Assembly (NCBI GenBank): GCA_039707465.1
Contig: CM077645.1
Span: 167,229,503-167,293,502, forward strand
DNA length: 64,000 nt
From: Rhabdophis nuchalis
Taxonomy: Eukaryota > Chordata > Lepidosauria > Squamata > Natricidae
Direction of reading: 5' to 3'
Shown here piece by piece: positions 44,006 through 57,615 of this stretch. The notes under the pieces are model-generated. The model had not been told where the DNA came from. It searched no databases and was given only the letters and a program-made list of their open reading frames with translations. Within the stretch, counting starts at the first letter, position 1; each line of letters begins with the position of its first letter. The translations under genes and the position numbers were made by a program.

Positions 44006-44699
44006 AGCTATATTTGATTATATATATATATAAGTACTGTATAAGTTTTTTCCCCCCTTAATGGTAAGGTCTAAAAATAACACAAATAATTGTTTTTTTA
44101 ACCTAACCAATCTCAAGCAAAAACCTGAAAATTAGAAGACATCTGTTCAAAAGTCAAAGAGAAAAGTGGAAAACATAGGAAATTAGACAGGGGAAATTTC
44201 TGTAAGGAAACATGAAAAATGGTATGAAGTATTGGGAAGCAGTCACTCTCTAACCTCCTGATGCCTCTGAAGTCTTATTCTTTATATCCTCCATTCCCTC
44301 TCTCTCCCGCTCCCCCCTCTTGATCAGGGAACAGAAATCTATAAAACAGTTTTACAGCAGCTCTCCAGCAGCAATCAGCATCCAGATCAGCATAGATTAA
44401 CTCTAAGGTTAACATCAAATTAACAATTAAGTAAACAATACCCTAATCGAGAAACTGCCAAAGAAAACAACAGTAAACAGCCCAATCAAAGAATCTTTAA
44501 AACCAACTCCCACCAATATTGACAAGCATGCCACTAGAATATAAACTGACAGCAAACAGCACTCCTCACTAGCACTGATGATGTTACCTAGTTTGGGTAA
44601 TGAAATGCCTGCATGAAAATAAGCAAGCTCAAAGAGCACCAAGGATCTCCTGCTTCCAAAATTCATCATAGAACTGAACATCTTTGGTGGGGTATTTTA
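44006..44699. other. Unique DNA, short (TA)n run
   Basis: A (TA)n run lies near 44018-44032. No other feature seen. Confidence 0.45.
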
Positions 44700-44893
44700 T
44701 GTCAATGTTGACTCCTAGAGACTGCTTAGACAAAACCCTGCAGTTTCCTTGGCAATATTTTGGTAGCAGTTTGCCATTGCAAACTTCCTGGGACTGAGAG
44801 AGAATGAATGTCTCAAGGCCACCCAGTTGGCTTTGTGCCCAAGGTCACTCAGTCTCTAGCCTGATGCATTAACTACTACACCAAACTGTTGGG
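44700..44893 (-). mobile_element. tRNA-derived reptile SINE, antisense
   Basis: The plus strand shows TTGACTCCTAGAGACTGCTT, GCAGTTTCCTTGGCAATATT, TTGCCATTGCAAACTTCCTG, GGGACTGAGAGAGAATGAAT, CAAGGCCACCCAGTTGGCTT and TAGCCTGATGCATTAACTAC. Reversed, this is a SINE with the tRNA-like promoter head at the 44890 side. Same family as 2220-2376. Confidence 0.82.
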
Positions 44894-47800
44894 TGAAAAC
44901 TGTTGGGAGTTCACATTTCCTACCTTCCTCTGATACTCATTTATTGTGTTCCATCATGACTGTCAATTCTTGCATTTCTAGATGACAAAAGCCAAATGCC
45001 ACCAGGGAAAAATGTATGAAGCAAATGCTGACTCTCAGACCATTCCACGCTCTTTCAAATCCATTTTGATTTCAGAAATGGGACTAAGAATGCTCATAAG
45101 AAGCTTTCAAAATACATTCTCTCTTATTTCAACATTTTATGCCTGTGCCCAATTCCCTTAAGTATATGGAAACAATTCCTTAGTTTTATGGCAGGACTTT
45201 CAAACTGACAGACAGTTCAGTGAACTGCCATTGAGAATTTTTCTGCTAAATGATGGTAACTAAATCCTGAAAAAAGGTATAAAATATCAGTATAAGTACC
45301 GTACTGAAGTATTTTCAGCAAAGAAAACAAATGAAGTTCAGAATAAATTGTACATTATTAGCTTTTGATGGAAGGTGTTAGTCATCAGTACCTTTGAGTA
45401 AAAACTCTACAAATCAGAAGCAGAGTATCTCTACATGTTTTGAATAATGTGGTCATTCTAGAGAAATTAATGTGAAACTATATAATTAAAACCCTTTATT
45501 GACCTTCTTTTCTTTTAAAGTATGCCCAAAGGAGAAGAATAAGAATGTAAAAAGATAATAAGCCAGACTGAAGAAACAAAGAGGGTGTCTGTGAAAGAGG
45601 ACAGAAGGAATAACACAGTCTGCCTCAAACCATTTCTGTATTTCATAAAAACACACTTGTGCATATTGTAGAATTGTCCAACAGGAAATCTGCCCTTGGT
45701 GAGAAGGTGTCAGCACAATTAATCATTCGCATACTTGATTTCAGAAAGTCAACAAATTTCCAGGTAGAACATTTAGTTTTAGATGACGATTTGCCATGAC
45801 CTTAAGTTTAACTGAAATATCACATAGTATATAAATTGCTCTCCAGTCTGCAGAATTAAGGCGTGCCTTCCCTGGAATTATAGACTTGCAAAAAATCTGC
45901 AGACATAAGAATAGTTTTTTCCCCCTCAAAGACTCCCTGAACCAGGAAGCAAAAAAGGATCAACTTTGAATGTCTATTTGTATTTGGGACTATCAGATTT
46001 GTGTTGCCTAACCCCTGAGGGAAGAAAGGAGATATCTAAAGAGGCTAACTCTTTGCTATCATTTAATAGCACGTGGCAATCCAGATCTGGTAGCCTAATT
46101 TATATTATTTGTTGTTCACAGTTAAAAAGAGGAATTACATGTTTAGATGAGGGACTTCCATTCTGACTGTACTAAAGTAAACTGGATTAAACAAGGTTGA
46201 AGGATACCAACCTTGACAGCAGACACATAGTTCCATTTCTCTATTTTAACTCCTTATGTATTCTTTGATCTATGTGAATAGGGCACCTGTAATTAAATTC
46301 ATTCGATTCAAACATCCTACACATATAGTATTAGAGCTGAACTATTATTTCTCTTGGATTTTCCACTCCAGAGCTATTAAATACATAATGTTTCCACTCT
46401 ATCATCGGAATGAAAGTTCTAAAGAATAAGCCAACATTGGACCCATCCTGCCATACTCTAGTATACTCAGTATTGGGTAAATGATATGGTGACAGGAGTT
46501 TCTACTCAAATCTACTAGCATACCCCCAAATTTGCAGAATATGTAAACGTCCCCCTTCCCTTGTTTATAGTGGGATGTAGAGGAAGCTAATGGGAAGGAA
46601 AAACACAAATATTTCTCAACTTCACTTTTTGCTTGTGGTTTGAGTGCTCCATAATTGGAAACTGATTGTCCAAAAGATTAGATTCCAAGAGAGTGTTATG
46701 GGTTTATGGCCAAGGACAGCTTATAATACTTTTATGGAAAAAAGAGAACATGTATCATTTTATATTTTAAATACTAGTTTATCTAATACAAATTTAGGGT
46801 TTTGTAGTTTTTCCAAAGGAGAAAAAATTCATTTTGGTTTTGACAATTAAGCCATCTGGTGGCTCAAAATATAAATATGCCATTACATTTCCCCCCATTC
46901 TAATCCTCTACATATGTTGGCTTCAGAACCAGAGGTTTCAATACATCTGGAAGGGGCCAATTCTGGAAAGGCAGTGATACAACTAGCAATCCCATAAGCT
47001 GCTTTTCCCCCCTTCAGAGTATGTGCAATCCTAAAATTGATGCTCATTTACTACCTATACTCTTCCGCCTTTGATATATCAATAGTTTTACTCTGAGATC
47101 TGTCACTAATTCCAACATAAATATGCCTGCTGCAACATATAGTCACTATGAGGCAGACATACTGTCCTTAGAAATAAACAGAAAATTCAGTCCTTTTAAC
47201 AATTTAATTTGAGAACTATGCTCTGAAAAGGAAGCCCTGTATTTGACTAAAAGATAAAGACAGACTTAATTGCATAACTAAGGGCATCTCAGTCTGTACA
47301 AAATAAATCCTGTTAGAAATGGAATGCATTTTTCTAGCTTTAATAAAGTGCAATATGTGAGCATATTAGGTATATGTTTATTTAGTTGTCAAATTTGTTT
47401 CCCACCTTACCTATTTGGTTTTATAAGCACTAAACTTTAGAAACAGTATTATTTTTAATTAAAATTGGGAGAATCAATGGCTTGCTGAGACAAATGATGT
47501 ATCTGTGGCACTACAGGATGGTGTGCTTTCCACCCAATCAAAATATAATAGTCCTGCTACCGAACATATGGCTGACCATTTTCAAGATTTGGACATGCCT
47601 TATTCTAAATACAAGAACATTTAAATCTGGTAAGCACACAGTGAAACCAAATCTGCAAAGTTTTGACTTCTTATCCCTTTTATGTTTCCCACACTCTGGC
47701 TTGTGAGAAATGGTTTTATCCTCAGTATTTGGAATGGGTCTTATGATTTGGATAATCATCTACAGAAAAGAAAACAACACCATAATATTTTTTTGATTCC

Positions 47801-49734
47801 CTAGTTAAGGAGGTAATTCACATTAGCGATTTAAAGCATTTTACAGCAACAGCTGAACATGTATAACTATATAGATAGATTTGATATGTGGCAAAGACTG
47901 ATTTACCCAAATTGCTAGTGTGCATAGTCTCCAGAACTAGATTTCTAGAAGATATAGAGAAATGTGTGTAACTTCATTTTCCAAGAATTACATCAATATT
48001 TTTTTAGGCAAGACACAAGTATGAGTATTTGGAATATTTTCTCATTAGTCACTAGTCTCATTAATGTCCATCACCCATATAAATTTAAGAAAGTTAAATA
48101 AATCTAGCAGACATAAAATTTTGTTATCTGTTGTTGTTTCGTTATTGCTTTATGTTTAGTGTTTCTCAGAGTTGTCAAAAAGGATGAATATACATTATAT
48201 GTTTTAATATAATTCTTATTTTCCTAAAGGATATAAAGTTTGTACACCTTTCAAGTAGAAAAATTGCAACAGAATTCTTAACAAACTTTTGTTGATGTGA
48301 TGAAAATGGCAGCATTAAGTTAGATCAATTAAGCTATTTTGTCATAACCATGGTATTATATAGTAGCTATTTCCAAATGTAGAATGTTGTTTAAATATTT
48401 TGCAGCACTAAAGCGTTTATTTTCAATGCCAAATCTGTGTATTTCAAATGCAATTTTTTATCAGGTTAGCATGGGATTCACGTTCAAATGCCTATTGTAT
48501 CTCCAATATTTATTGCCATTTGAACTGTGTATTCTTAAGGTTTATGTCAAAATGTTGTCGTCTACATCTTAACCATTCTGTCAGAAAAGTCCTATACCAC
48601 CACCAATATGGTGATTACCAGATAAAGCTTCAAATATTTGTGGGAAGTTCCACGAGCCCCCTGCTGATCAATTGGAGCTATTGCAAGAAGAACACACTAG
48701 AACTGTGCACAATGGAAAGTATCTAGTGATCCTATTAACAGATGGGTGGGAGACTCAATTCATTTCCTGAACAAAATTAAGGCCACATCTGGTAGTGCCT
48801 TATGTATGAGCATAACTGGTTCTCAAAACATAATGTTTAAGCTAAACATTTATTGAATGATGAGCTGTAGAACAGGAAGGACTCAAGAAAACATCCTGAA
48901 GGTAGTTATAGTCAAACCTCTTTCTTCTGAATTCTGGCTCATCCAGAATTTTGAGATTGCAGATATAATGAATATTTACCTGAGGAACTCACCTGCTCTA
49001 ACATAAGTTATATTGCATGTAATTTGTCTTGAAGGGTGCTTAAACTTAAATTAGTATTTTTTTTCATCAACCTTATTTTTTTCAATCTCAAAGAGCCTTA
49101 ATTTAATTCATGAATTATTTTGAAATTAAATTAAGTTCATGAAACAAAATCTATCCATCCATCCTTCTGACTTATTATTACATTCCATCCTTCCTTCCAC
49201 AATCAGAAAAAAAAAACCTGTACAGTACTTTATTTCATTTTAGCTTGACCATTATGTATATTAGTGTGGCTGGATACAATCCACAAAAAACACTAGCTAT
49301 TTTATCCGCTGAAGATGCTCTGAAAGCAAAGGAACATTCTGTATTTCTCAAAGCCGAATAAGATATTTGGGAACAGTCATGTTGATGATCTTTTCATCTC
49401 AGCATTCCATAATAAGACAAAGATCTTCATTGGGATCACTAATCCTTGTTAGTTTGAAGTCCCCACCCCACCCCCGAGTATTCAGAAATCACTTTGGTCC
49501 TATTAATCTTTAAAAGAAGACTGATCTGATGAATTCCTTACTTTTAAGGGAAGAGTCTGGGACTGCTAATCTAAATCTCATGAAGAAATGGCCTTTCCGT
49601 ACAAAAAGGGCATGAAATCCTATCATTGTCAAAATGATCAAGCAAAGAAGTGACTAGCATAAAAATTCTGCAATGAAAAAGAAAAAAAGGAATGAGATTA
49701 CAAAAGGAAGAGTCTGTGTTCATGAATACTGTGA
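44894..49734. other. AT-rich unique DNA, nothing recognised
   Basis: 4.8 kb without a supported feature. A LINE-like antisense end is conceivable at 47375-47415 (TTTAGTTGTCAAATTTGTTT), and a (CCAT)n/(CCTT)n-like run lies at 49151-49200. Confidence 0.45.
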
Positions 49735-50285
49735 CATTTTGTTATTATTCCAGCTTGTGTAAAGGAAGTTACATCTCTCTAGAGAAAATAGATAAATATC
49801 TAAAGCAAAAAAAATACTGAAGATTACAGAGGAATAGAGGCAGATTATGAACTGACCTATAACAATAAGGGAAGTTTCTGAAGCTATTTGAAAGGTTAAG
49901 CCAGGAAAGGCGCCTGGATTGGGAAAGTTTAGGTGGATTATCAAGCTTTTATTATAAATGTTTTGAGGATGAACCTTTACAACATTTACAAAACACGATG
50001 AATTCTATTCTACAGGGAGGACAGAAGCCAATATAGCAGTAATAACTAAAGATTTAATTTTAACAAGAAACTATAACCAATTTCATTGTAATTTTAGTAC
50101 AATGACAATAAAGATTATTATTATTATTATTATAAGCCTTTGACAACATGAACTGGACTTTCTTGTCCAAGGTTTTAGAAGAAAGGACCTTTGGAGAGAA
50201 CTTTATAAAATGGATAAGGCTGATTTGAACTTCATAAAACAGATACTTGTTAATGGAAATCTAACAGAACCCTGTAAGATATAAA
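49735..50285 (+). mobile_element. L1-C: decayed L1 ORF2 fragment
   Basis: With frame changes and stops, the plus strand still reads L1 reverse transcriptase blocks: EKIDKYLKQKK and PITIREVSEAI, then KAPG, KDLILTRNY, and after an interruption AFDNMNWTFLSKVLEE, FGENFIKWI and LVNGNLTEPCK. About 90 codons between NY and AFDNMNW are missing. In their place sits ~50 bp ending in (ATT)n. This is the oldest of the three L1s. Confidence 0.72.
50085..50132 (+). mobile_element. very short retroelement 3' end inserted in L1-C
   Basis: CCAATTTCATTGTAATTTTA then GTACAATGACAATAAAGATT and (ATT)n. This is the same 3' terminus as the chimeric element at 37364-37467 and includes a small CATTGTA/TACAATG hairpin. 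It is either a 5'-truncated insertion or a deletion-insertion event within L1-C. Confidence 0.7.
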
Positions 50286-50652
50286 ATTTAAAAATGTAAT
50301 TAAATAATTTAATAAGGAAAAAGGTAAAATCAATTATAACAGTGATCAGAAAAATATATTAAGAAGCTATGTGACTGATGATTGTCCAAATAATGTAATG
50401 AATTCATAATATTTCAAGCAAATATTTTTGGTCTCCTACAGAGAATTTGAGTGAATAAGGAGACTGATTAGCTTAATAGATTCCAAGAGTTTAAAATGAT
50501 AGATTTCCGGTAAGTGGGGAAAGAAAACAGAGCAATGCAGAGCCATAAAATAAGACAAGACATTCATAAATAAATCTGGCATTATTTTTGAAGTATTTTC
50601 AATGTGACACAGGCCAATGTATACATACCAGATCAATTCTAACATATTTGTA
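50286..50652. other. Unique DNA, nothing recognised
   Basis: No feature seen. Confidence 0.4.
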
Positions 50653-51196
50653 TAGGTACAATATATCCTCAACTTACGGCCATTTGTTTAATAATGGCTC
50701 GGAATTAACAATAGTGCTGGAAAAAGTAACAACCCATACTTGAAATTATTATCGTCACATCACCAGAGGTGGTATTCAGCCGGTTCGGATCGGTTTACCC
50801 AAACCATTAGTGGATCCTTGGAAGGCCGAGCACCTGGGCGAATGCATGTGCTCACATCACAAACTGGTAGGGAAAGTAAGTGAATACCACCCCTGCGCAT
50901 CACCCCATGGTGACTTGATCACAATTTGGCAACCTGGCAACCAGCTTATATTTACGATGGTTTCAGCATGCTGCAGTCATCTGATCACAATTTGCAACCT
51001 TTCCAGCCAGCCTTCAACAAAGTGAATGGGGGAAGTCAGGTTTGTTTAAGAATTATGGTCATTCACTTATTGTGATGATGCAGTAAAAATGGTTGTAAAA
51101 TTGGGTACGGAGACACGATGGCTTGCTTAACAAATGCATCACTTAATGATCAAAGTTCCCATCCCAACTGTGGTTGCAAACTGAGGATTACCTGTA
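50653..51196. mobile_element. nonautonomous DNA transposon ('CCTCAACTTACG' family) with nested MITE
   Basis: The left end contains TCCTCAACTTACGGCCATTT and the right end CAAACTGAGGATTACCTGTA, inverted and roughly complementary. The interior has repeated 'tgatcacaatttg' segments (50917 and 50983). It is related to the fragment at 15085 and split by a 132-bp element at 50764. Borders are approximate. Confidence 0.6.
50764..50895. mobile_element. 132-bp hAT-type MITE nested in the 50653 element
   Basis: Ends CAGAGGTGGTATTCAGCC and AGTGAATACCACCCCTG are inverted repeats. Flanks CACATCAC (50756-50763) and CGCATCAC (50896-50903) match at seven of eight positions. The terminus is related to that of the 37873 element. 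Confidence 0.82.
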
Positions 51197-54100
51197 TGGA
51201 ATATTGTTTCCCAAGGGACTGCAACTTACAGAATTCCCCAACCATAATTTAAAATTCACACAACTTGAGGTTGTTAAGAGCGAGAAAAAATGCCCTAGAT
51301 GTATCACAGATGGCAATGCTATAAACATACAACCACCAAATTTCAAGGCTACTAAACATCATACTAAGTGTCCATTATATCCCAAGCCTATAGAATCATT
51401 TATTTATCTCACCAGCAGTAGAACAGTCAAATGTTGTGTGTGGCTTCACTGTTATTTAAATCAGAGATTCTAATCTTTCCCCAAGTTATATCTAAAAAGC
51501 TGCCCAAAGCCATTATATGCCCCAAAATCAAACAAAAAGAAAGTAGAGGTTTTTAAGTTTCCATTTTCCCAAACTGGGAAAAAGCTGCTTTTTCTGATCT
51601 TTCCACTCCAGGCCTTACTACCCACTTGCTCACATTGATTACAATCAAAGATACAGAATTAATAATGCATATTTAAAAATAAATAAAACAAAAGTAGACT
51701 CTGTTTTTTTGACAAAGTACTCCTGAGTACAGGTGAAATTGCATTTCTCAAGTGAATTAGTTATGTTTCAAATTTGAGATTGGTCTGCATTAAATAGTTG
51801 CAAAGTAATATTGGACAGAGCTTGATTAGAAAAAGACAATAGATGAAAATGTCTATGTCCTTCATTTCCTGCCTCTTCACATATGCCTGCCATATGTTTT
51901 CCCTCTAACTCTTGTTTATATCTGCTTTCCCCAACAGAATTTTGGACACTGTATCAGGGGAAAAAAGTAGTTGCACGATTGTGAAAGTGCTAGATAGGAA
52001 CAAGTTTATTCTTTTACAGAAGACATGTTTCCATGCATCTTAACAAGTTTCCTAGAGATTTTCTTAGTTGAAGGATCCAAACTCTCTAAATACTTTCTAC
52101 TGAAAATTTATACCTGTTATATTTTACTTCCTGCTGGATGGATAGAGAAAATAATGTTTGGTTTATGTGCTTCCTTCTGTTATAATTTTTGGTGTCTTAC
52201 ACAATGTTCTTCATGGCTGTCTTGCTACTTTTAAAATATTTTATTGCTAGTTGTAGAATCTGGACACAAATCTGGAAACTGCAGGGACCAGTGTCCTATC
52301 AATAGTCTATGAGAACAGGAAATGTTTGGATGAACACTTTTAAATCACATTCTCTTGCAGAAGCATGAAAAAAGAAATAAGAAAAGGCATTTCAGCCAAA
52401 AGATGGCACTGCAAGAACATCCATTCAGCTTTAGATGCATCTGAACTAAACCCTGGGTTGTTTTTCTCATCAAATTGTATTCAGGGACCATATGCTCTGC
52501 ATGTGCACCCTGCCATGCCTGAAACAGCTGCACATATCCATTCCACTTAGGGAGACAAAAAAAGGAGGTTTGGCTATAACTCCATATTAATTCCATTCAC
52601 ATAGATGGAGATATTTATTTAAATGCATTAATTTGCTTAACCTGGAAAATTGGGAAAGGCCATTTTTGTCTCCTACAGAAATTAAAGAATAATTGAATTT
52701 GAGGGGACAGCAGTAGCCAAATGGGTAGGAAGAGTGGGGGAACCTTTGTAAATGACATTGCTGTGATGCCAACTATATGAAATAAGAACTTCCATTTAAT
52801 GATTGAGAGAATTCTTCAAATCTGGAGACAGTAAATGTTTAAAAGATCAAGCCTCTGTTCATCACTACTGGTCCCAAATAACAGATGAGATCTCTACTTC
52901 CGAAATTTGTTGCAAACATAACATACTTTGGAATTTTAATTCCCCAAACAGTATCTGAAATAGGTGCACTACAGTATAATTTGCTAATGGAAAAAAAATC
53001 AAAGAACTAAAATGATGGATTTAATTGAAAGTACATTAAACTTTTCATTAATACCAGAGAAAATTATATCTATACTAATTATTATACACCTCAATATTAC
53101 ATTTAGATGCTACCACTTCTAAGGAAAACTAATTTCATGGCCAAAATTGAAACATAAAGTTACATAAAGTTACAATATTGTATCTTAGTAGATTACATTT
53201 ACATATGTTCTGGAAACAATCTTTTTTACTGATAAAATGGATATCAACAAGCATAAAAGAATATATAAAATTCTTTCTTTGAGTATAAAACCAAAATCAG
53301 GTAAAAGTGAACCCAATAATTAGCACATCACTTTTCCCTTTTAATCTTTCTTGTATTAGAACACCAATCTTTCCTAGGGAATTCAAGGTGATTAGAGATT
53401 AAGATGTGGACATATGTAAATGGAAACACTGTAAAAATATATTAGCTAAATGGAAAATGATATCTAGCATGGAGACAAATCTAAGATTTAAGTTTTTAGG
53501 ATTAAATCGGCTACAACATGAATAAGTCTTCTCATTCATCAAAGAAAAAGTCAACAAAGCAATTTTACAACATCTCATTGACTTTGGGAGAAAAAACCTT
53601 AAAGCAGAATAAAAATATAAAAATAGTGTAACAAAAAATGTAGGGTCCCTCATTAAAAAATTCTGGAATAGAAACTCTAATGCATCAATGGGAAATAGAG
53701 CTTGGAATGAATGATTAGCAATCTAAAATAAAAGGTTCTAAGGATGTGGATATCTTTAAGACTTGTCCCTTGTAAGATTAGTTTGGCTCACTGAAACTAA
53801 TACACCAGTGATACTATACGATACAAAACTTTAAAGTCTATATCTAAGATCTACTGGATGTGGAAATATTGGAATTTACCAGGACATTTAGTGCAATTGT
53901 CTAAAAATCCAGCACTTTTAGAAAATAGACTTTGGAGAGCTAAATAACCCTGTCTATCCTGTTCTCTAGCAACTACAGGATTATATTTCTTAGAAATGTT
54001 CGAGGAGAGAAAATGAAAATATAAAGAAATGTGTTTATAGCACCTAGCATGAGTTCCCACATGAAAGGACACTAGTACCCCAGATTTATCACACCAGTAT

Positions 54101-55914
54101 TCCAAATGTATAAAAATATGCATGTCTGTATACATTTTATCATTATTTCTGTTTTCCTTTCCTTTTCTTAGTCAACCATTAGAAACTTTTAAGTAAATCA
54201 AATTTGAATCCTCATTTATTAGTTTACTAATTAGAGGTTTGCAGTTTTGCAGCTCAATATTTCTACTTTTCTTTATTGTAATTTCTTATATAGTTATCAG
54301 ATTTAGCAATAAAATAATTTAGCTTTTTAGCATGTTATATCTTTAGTGTTTTAATAATTATATTTAAATTTTATTTCAGTTAGACAATCTAAAATTTAAT
54401 ATCCTATGCATTATTTCATATTTCATAGTCAGCTGATTTGCAATCATAAATACTATTGCTTTTCTGTATTTTAGATACAGCATTTTTGCATTTGTATATA
54501 TATATTGTATTCTAACTAGCTTTATCCTAAGTCATGTAAACTAATTTAGAAGGTTTTTTTTAATTATATGAACTTTCTAACTTTCAAAGTTTTCCAGAAA
54601 AAGAGAAAACAAAATACTTTAAGCCTTTTACAATGACCTACTTAAAAGAATTTGTATGTAAGAGGACACTTATCCAACTATTGCAAAAGCCATATTGAAG
54701 CAACATCTTTAGTAGGTAAACTTCATATTTAAACCATGTGCCTGCATTTAAATCCAGGTTAAAATGAAATATAGGATCAGACTCTATGGAGTGTTGAAAT
54801 GTTTTCAGGTTATACCTGAGGATTCACCTGTTGGTTTCTAGAATGAAGAAACATATAAATAATACTTGATGCCACATAGATGAAAATGCCCATCTAGCTA
54901 TAAGAAGAATTGAGAACCATCTAATTATATGAGCTGTCATTTGAGATTATAGCTTCTCTGCATACTATTGTTTTGAATGTATTGTTCTCTCTGAGATATG
55001 AATTGCACATTCCCAACGACCTAGTCACAGATGTATTATTCAGTTTGTTTATGTGTAACTAAGGCTGGAACTTAGCTTTATTTTTTAACCTTTCAAATGA
55101 ATTACCTGTTAATTACTTGTGTTAATCCCCACCCCCAAATATAATATATTGAGCTATGAATTTGTAAGCAAGTGTTAATGAACAAGAATCAGACTGAACC
55201 ATTTATGAACAGCTCCATATTCAGAGACAATTTCAATGGAAATTAATGTCCATAGCATCAATAAACTGAATTGCATGGTGACCTGTACTTTATGCCTTAT
55301 GTAGAGAATTGTGTATTTGTGAGGTTATGGTCAGTTCTATTTAAAAGCTGGTGAATTATCTGATGCATTTCTGTATTGTCTTTTGTTTTTGTGCATATTC
55401 ATCCAACTTATTTTCCTAATTTATAGGAAATATTTTTAGTACAGGGCTGAAGCCCTAATATGAAAGATGGAGATCTTAATCTTTCTTTCCTAGACCTGGT
55501 CTATATTCTTATCTTGGTATATAGGTACATATTTGTTTGGTAGTTACCACTGCCTTGAGCGATCAGCTTTTAAAACAGCTTTGCTTATTGCTTAAATAAA
55601 TAAAAACAGACAAAAGCTTAAGGGCAATGTCCCTTGCTGCTTTTCCTAGACTTAGTATATTATTTCTTCCCTTGGTTTCAAAAGCCAAAGCCAGTCTTCT
55701 CTCCAAAATTGGAAGAGTTGGGGGAATTTTTTCTGGCTATGTGATCAGATAACCATCTTTCCTCCAGTAAATGCTGATTCCGAATCTAGTTTTCAGCCAA
55801 CAGTTGACATATGGGTGTATGCAGATTACTATTCACCAGTACGGTTTGAAGATACCAGAGAGGAAGAATTTAAGTGGTAGCTCCAGACTCATATTTGAAC
55901 TTCGTCACTGAATC
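51197..55914. other. AT-rich unique DNA, nothing recognised
   Basis: 4.7 kb without a feature I can support. The AT content is very high from 53000 to 54700. Confidence 0.45.
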
Positions 55915-55985
55915 CTAACAAGGCCGCCCTGGGTCCTAACAAGGAGAAGGGCGGGGTATAAATTTGATAAAATAAATAAAATGAA
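55915..55985 (+). mobile_element. LINE 3' terminus
   Basis: GGCCGCCCTGGGTCCTAACA and GGAGAAGGGCGGGGTATAAA followed by an (AAAT)n-like tail. This is the sense version of the end at 17079-17160. CCGCCCT pairs with AGGGCGG as a terminal hairpin. Confidence 0.75.
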
Positions 55986-56641
55986 TCTCCCCATCAACAC
56001 CTTTTAAGGAATGGAGGTGTAAGCTCTATTCTGAAGTGTCGAAGAACAAGAATGTGGGAGAAGATTATGGAAGTAGTCAGTGGCAGGTATACTAGTTTAT
56101 TATACCAGAGGGCTGGTATAAAATCATCTGCACATTCAGTTCTAAGGTTCTCTGCTTGTCCTCATTCCCAGTTTTTTTCTAGATTCAACATAGATATGGA
56201 TTGAATAAATACACAGTGAGTTAGAGAAGGTTTTTTTTTTTCTTTTCAGCTGTGCAAAATGCCTACCCCCATTTATTTATTTGAGGTGAAACCTCAACTA
56301 AGACTCAACAAAGTAGTATGCAAGTGCTAACTGAACAGGATTTGCAACTTAGAAATGTAGTTTGGGTGCTGATTCCCTCAAACAATGCTGTTCACTATAC
56401 AACAAAAAATAAAACTTTGGTTTTAAACAATTTGATTGCTAAGATTGTATAATTATTCCCATGTATCTGATTATTGAATTAGCACCTTTTTGTGTCTAAA
56501 ACTTAAAGACTTAGACTAACTTTATTGTCACTTTGAATATGCACTAATCGGCATACATTAGAATGAAGTTTCGTTGCATATAGCATTCAGCTGAAGACTG
56601 AAATTTCCAGAAAGTAGAGTAATTAAAAGAAATGCCTAGAT
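55986..56641. other. Unique DNA, nothing recognised
   Basis: No feature seen. Confidence 0.45.
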
Positions 56642-56690
56642 CAGTATTTATTAACCTTATCAATTTTAAGATGTATGGACTTGCGGTCTG
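56642..56690. mobile_element. hAT-type MITE, left-end fragment
   Basis: CAGTATTTATTAACCTTATC then TTTTAAGATGTATGGACTT matches the left half of the 30019 family. The preceding octamer GCCTAGAT (56634-56641) fits NTCTAGAN with one change. Confidence 0.5.
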
Positions 56691-57489
56691 TTAAAAGCTC
56701 AATTTATTTTTAGTACTGGGAAATCTCTAATAAGAATTAATTTATTGAATCTTCATCTCTTGTGCTTGTGTAATGATAAAATAATTATAAAATAAAATAA
56801 GTGAAGGCCACTGCCCAATAGTGCACCAATTCTGGACAGCCAAACATTCCTAACTCTTCATTGATAAATAGAAGAATATCCATTTAATATGATTTGCAAA
56901 AAAAACATATGCATATGGTATAAGCTACCCAGTTTTAATTAAAATTTAAAATACATCTGCATACACTAATTTAGGTGTTAATTGTGAGTTTGTTCATTCC
57001 ATGATTTATAATTTTATTCTGACATGACCTGAATTTATGTGGAACTTAATTCTACATTGTCTGTTTTGTTTTGGGTTGGCATGTTGTCTGATTATAGCCA
57101 CTTTGTTTTGCAATCTATGGTTTATTACTTGTGCTAGTTGACTGATAGATGTGCCATGAAATCATTGTCAATTCTTAGCAATGACATAGTCTTCTTTCAG
57201 GATGATCTGTCCCTAATCTGTCCCTGTAGGTCTCCCAACAGGGTACCCATCACTGATGTAATTGAATCCATCCATCATTCACCTATCTTCTTTTCATAAT
57301 ATGAAGTACTAACCTATCCACATGTGGAATATTTAACAAATATTAAGGTATCAATGGGTCAGCATAGGACTATAATTTGTATTTGTACACTTGGTCACCC
57401 ATCCAGAATAGACTAGCTTAGCTCAGTAAAGGCAGCCATCTTAAGAAAGGCTGCGTCAGAGAAAATGGTCAAACTAGAGTCAGAAATAG
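56691..57489. other. Unique DNA, nothing recognised
   Basis: No feature seen. Confidence 0.45.
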
Positions 57490-57570
57490 ATTGGTTGTTG
57501 TTTGTTTGTTTGATTTATGTACCACCCATCTCATCTAGAGGCACCCCTGGGCATCTTAAAACATTAATAC
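57490..57570 (-). mobile_element. LINE 3' terminus, antisense
   Basis: TTGTTTGTTTGATTTATGTA then CCACCCATCTCATCTAGAGG and CCCTGGGCATCTTAAAA, related to the end at 6487-6550. Confidence 0.6.
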
Positions 57571-57615
57571 TGATATCTATGGCGGCCCTAGGTCATCCAG
57601 ATCATGGTTGTCTCA

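Noticed and set aside
50764..50895. Reading frame across the nested MITE at 50810-51025
   Set aside because: It crosses a transposon border and has no coding character.
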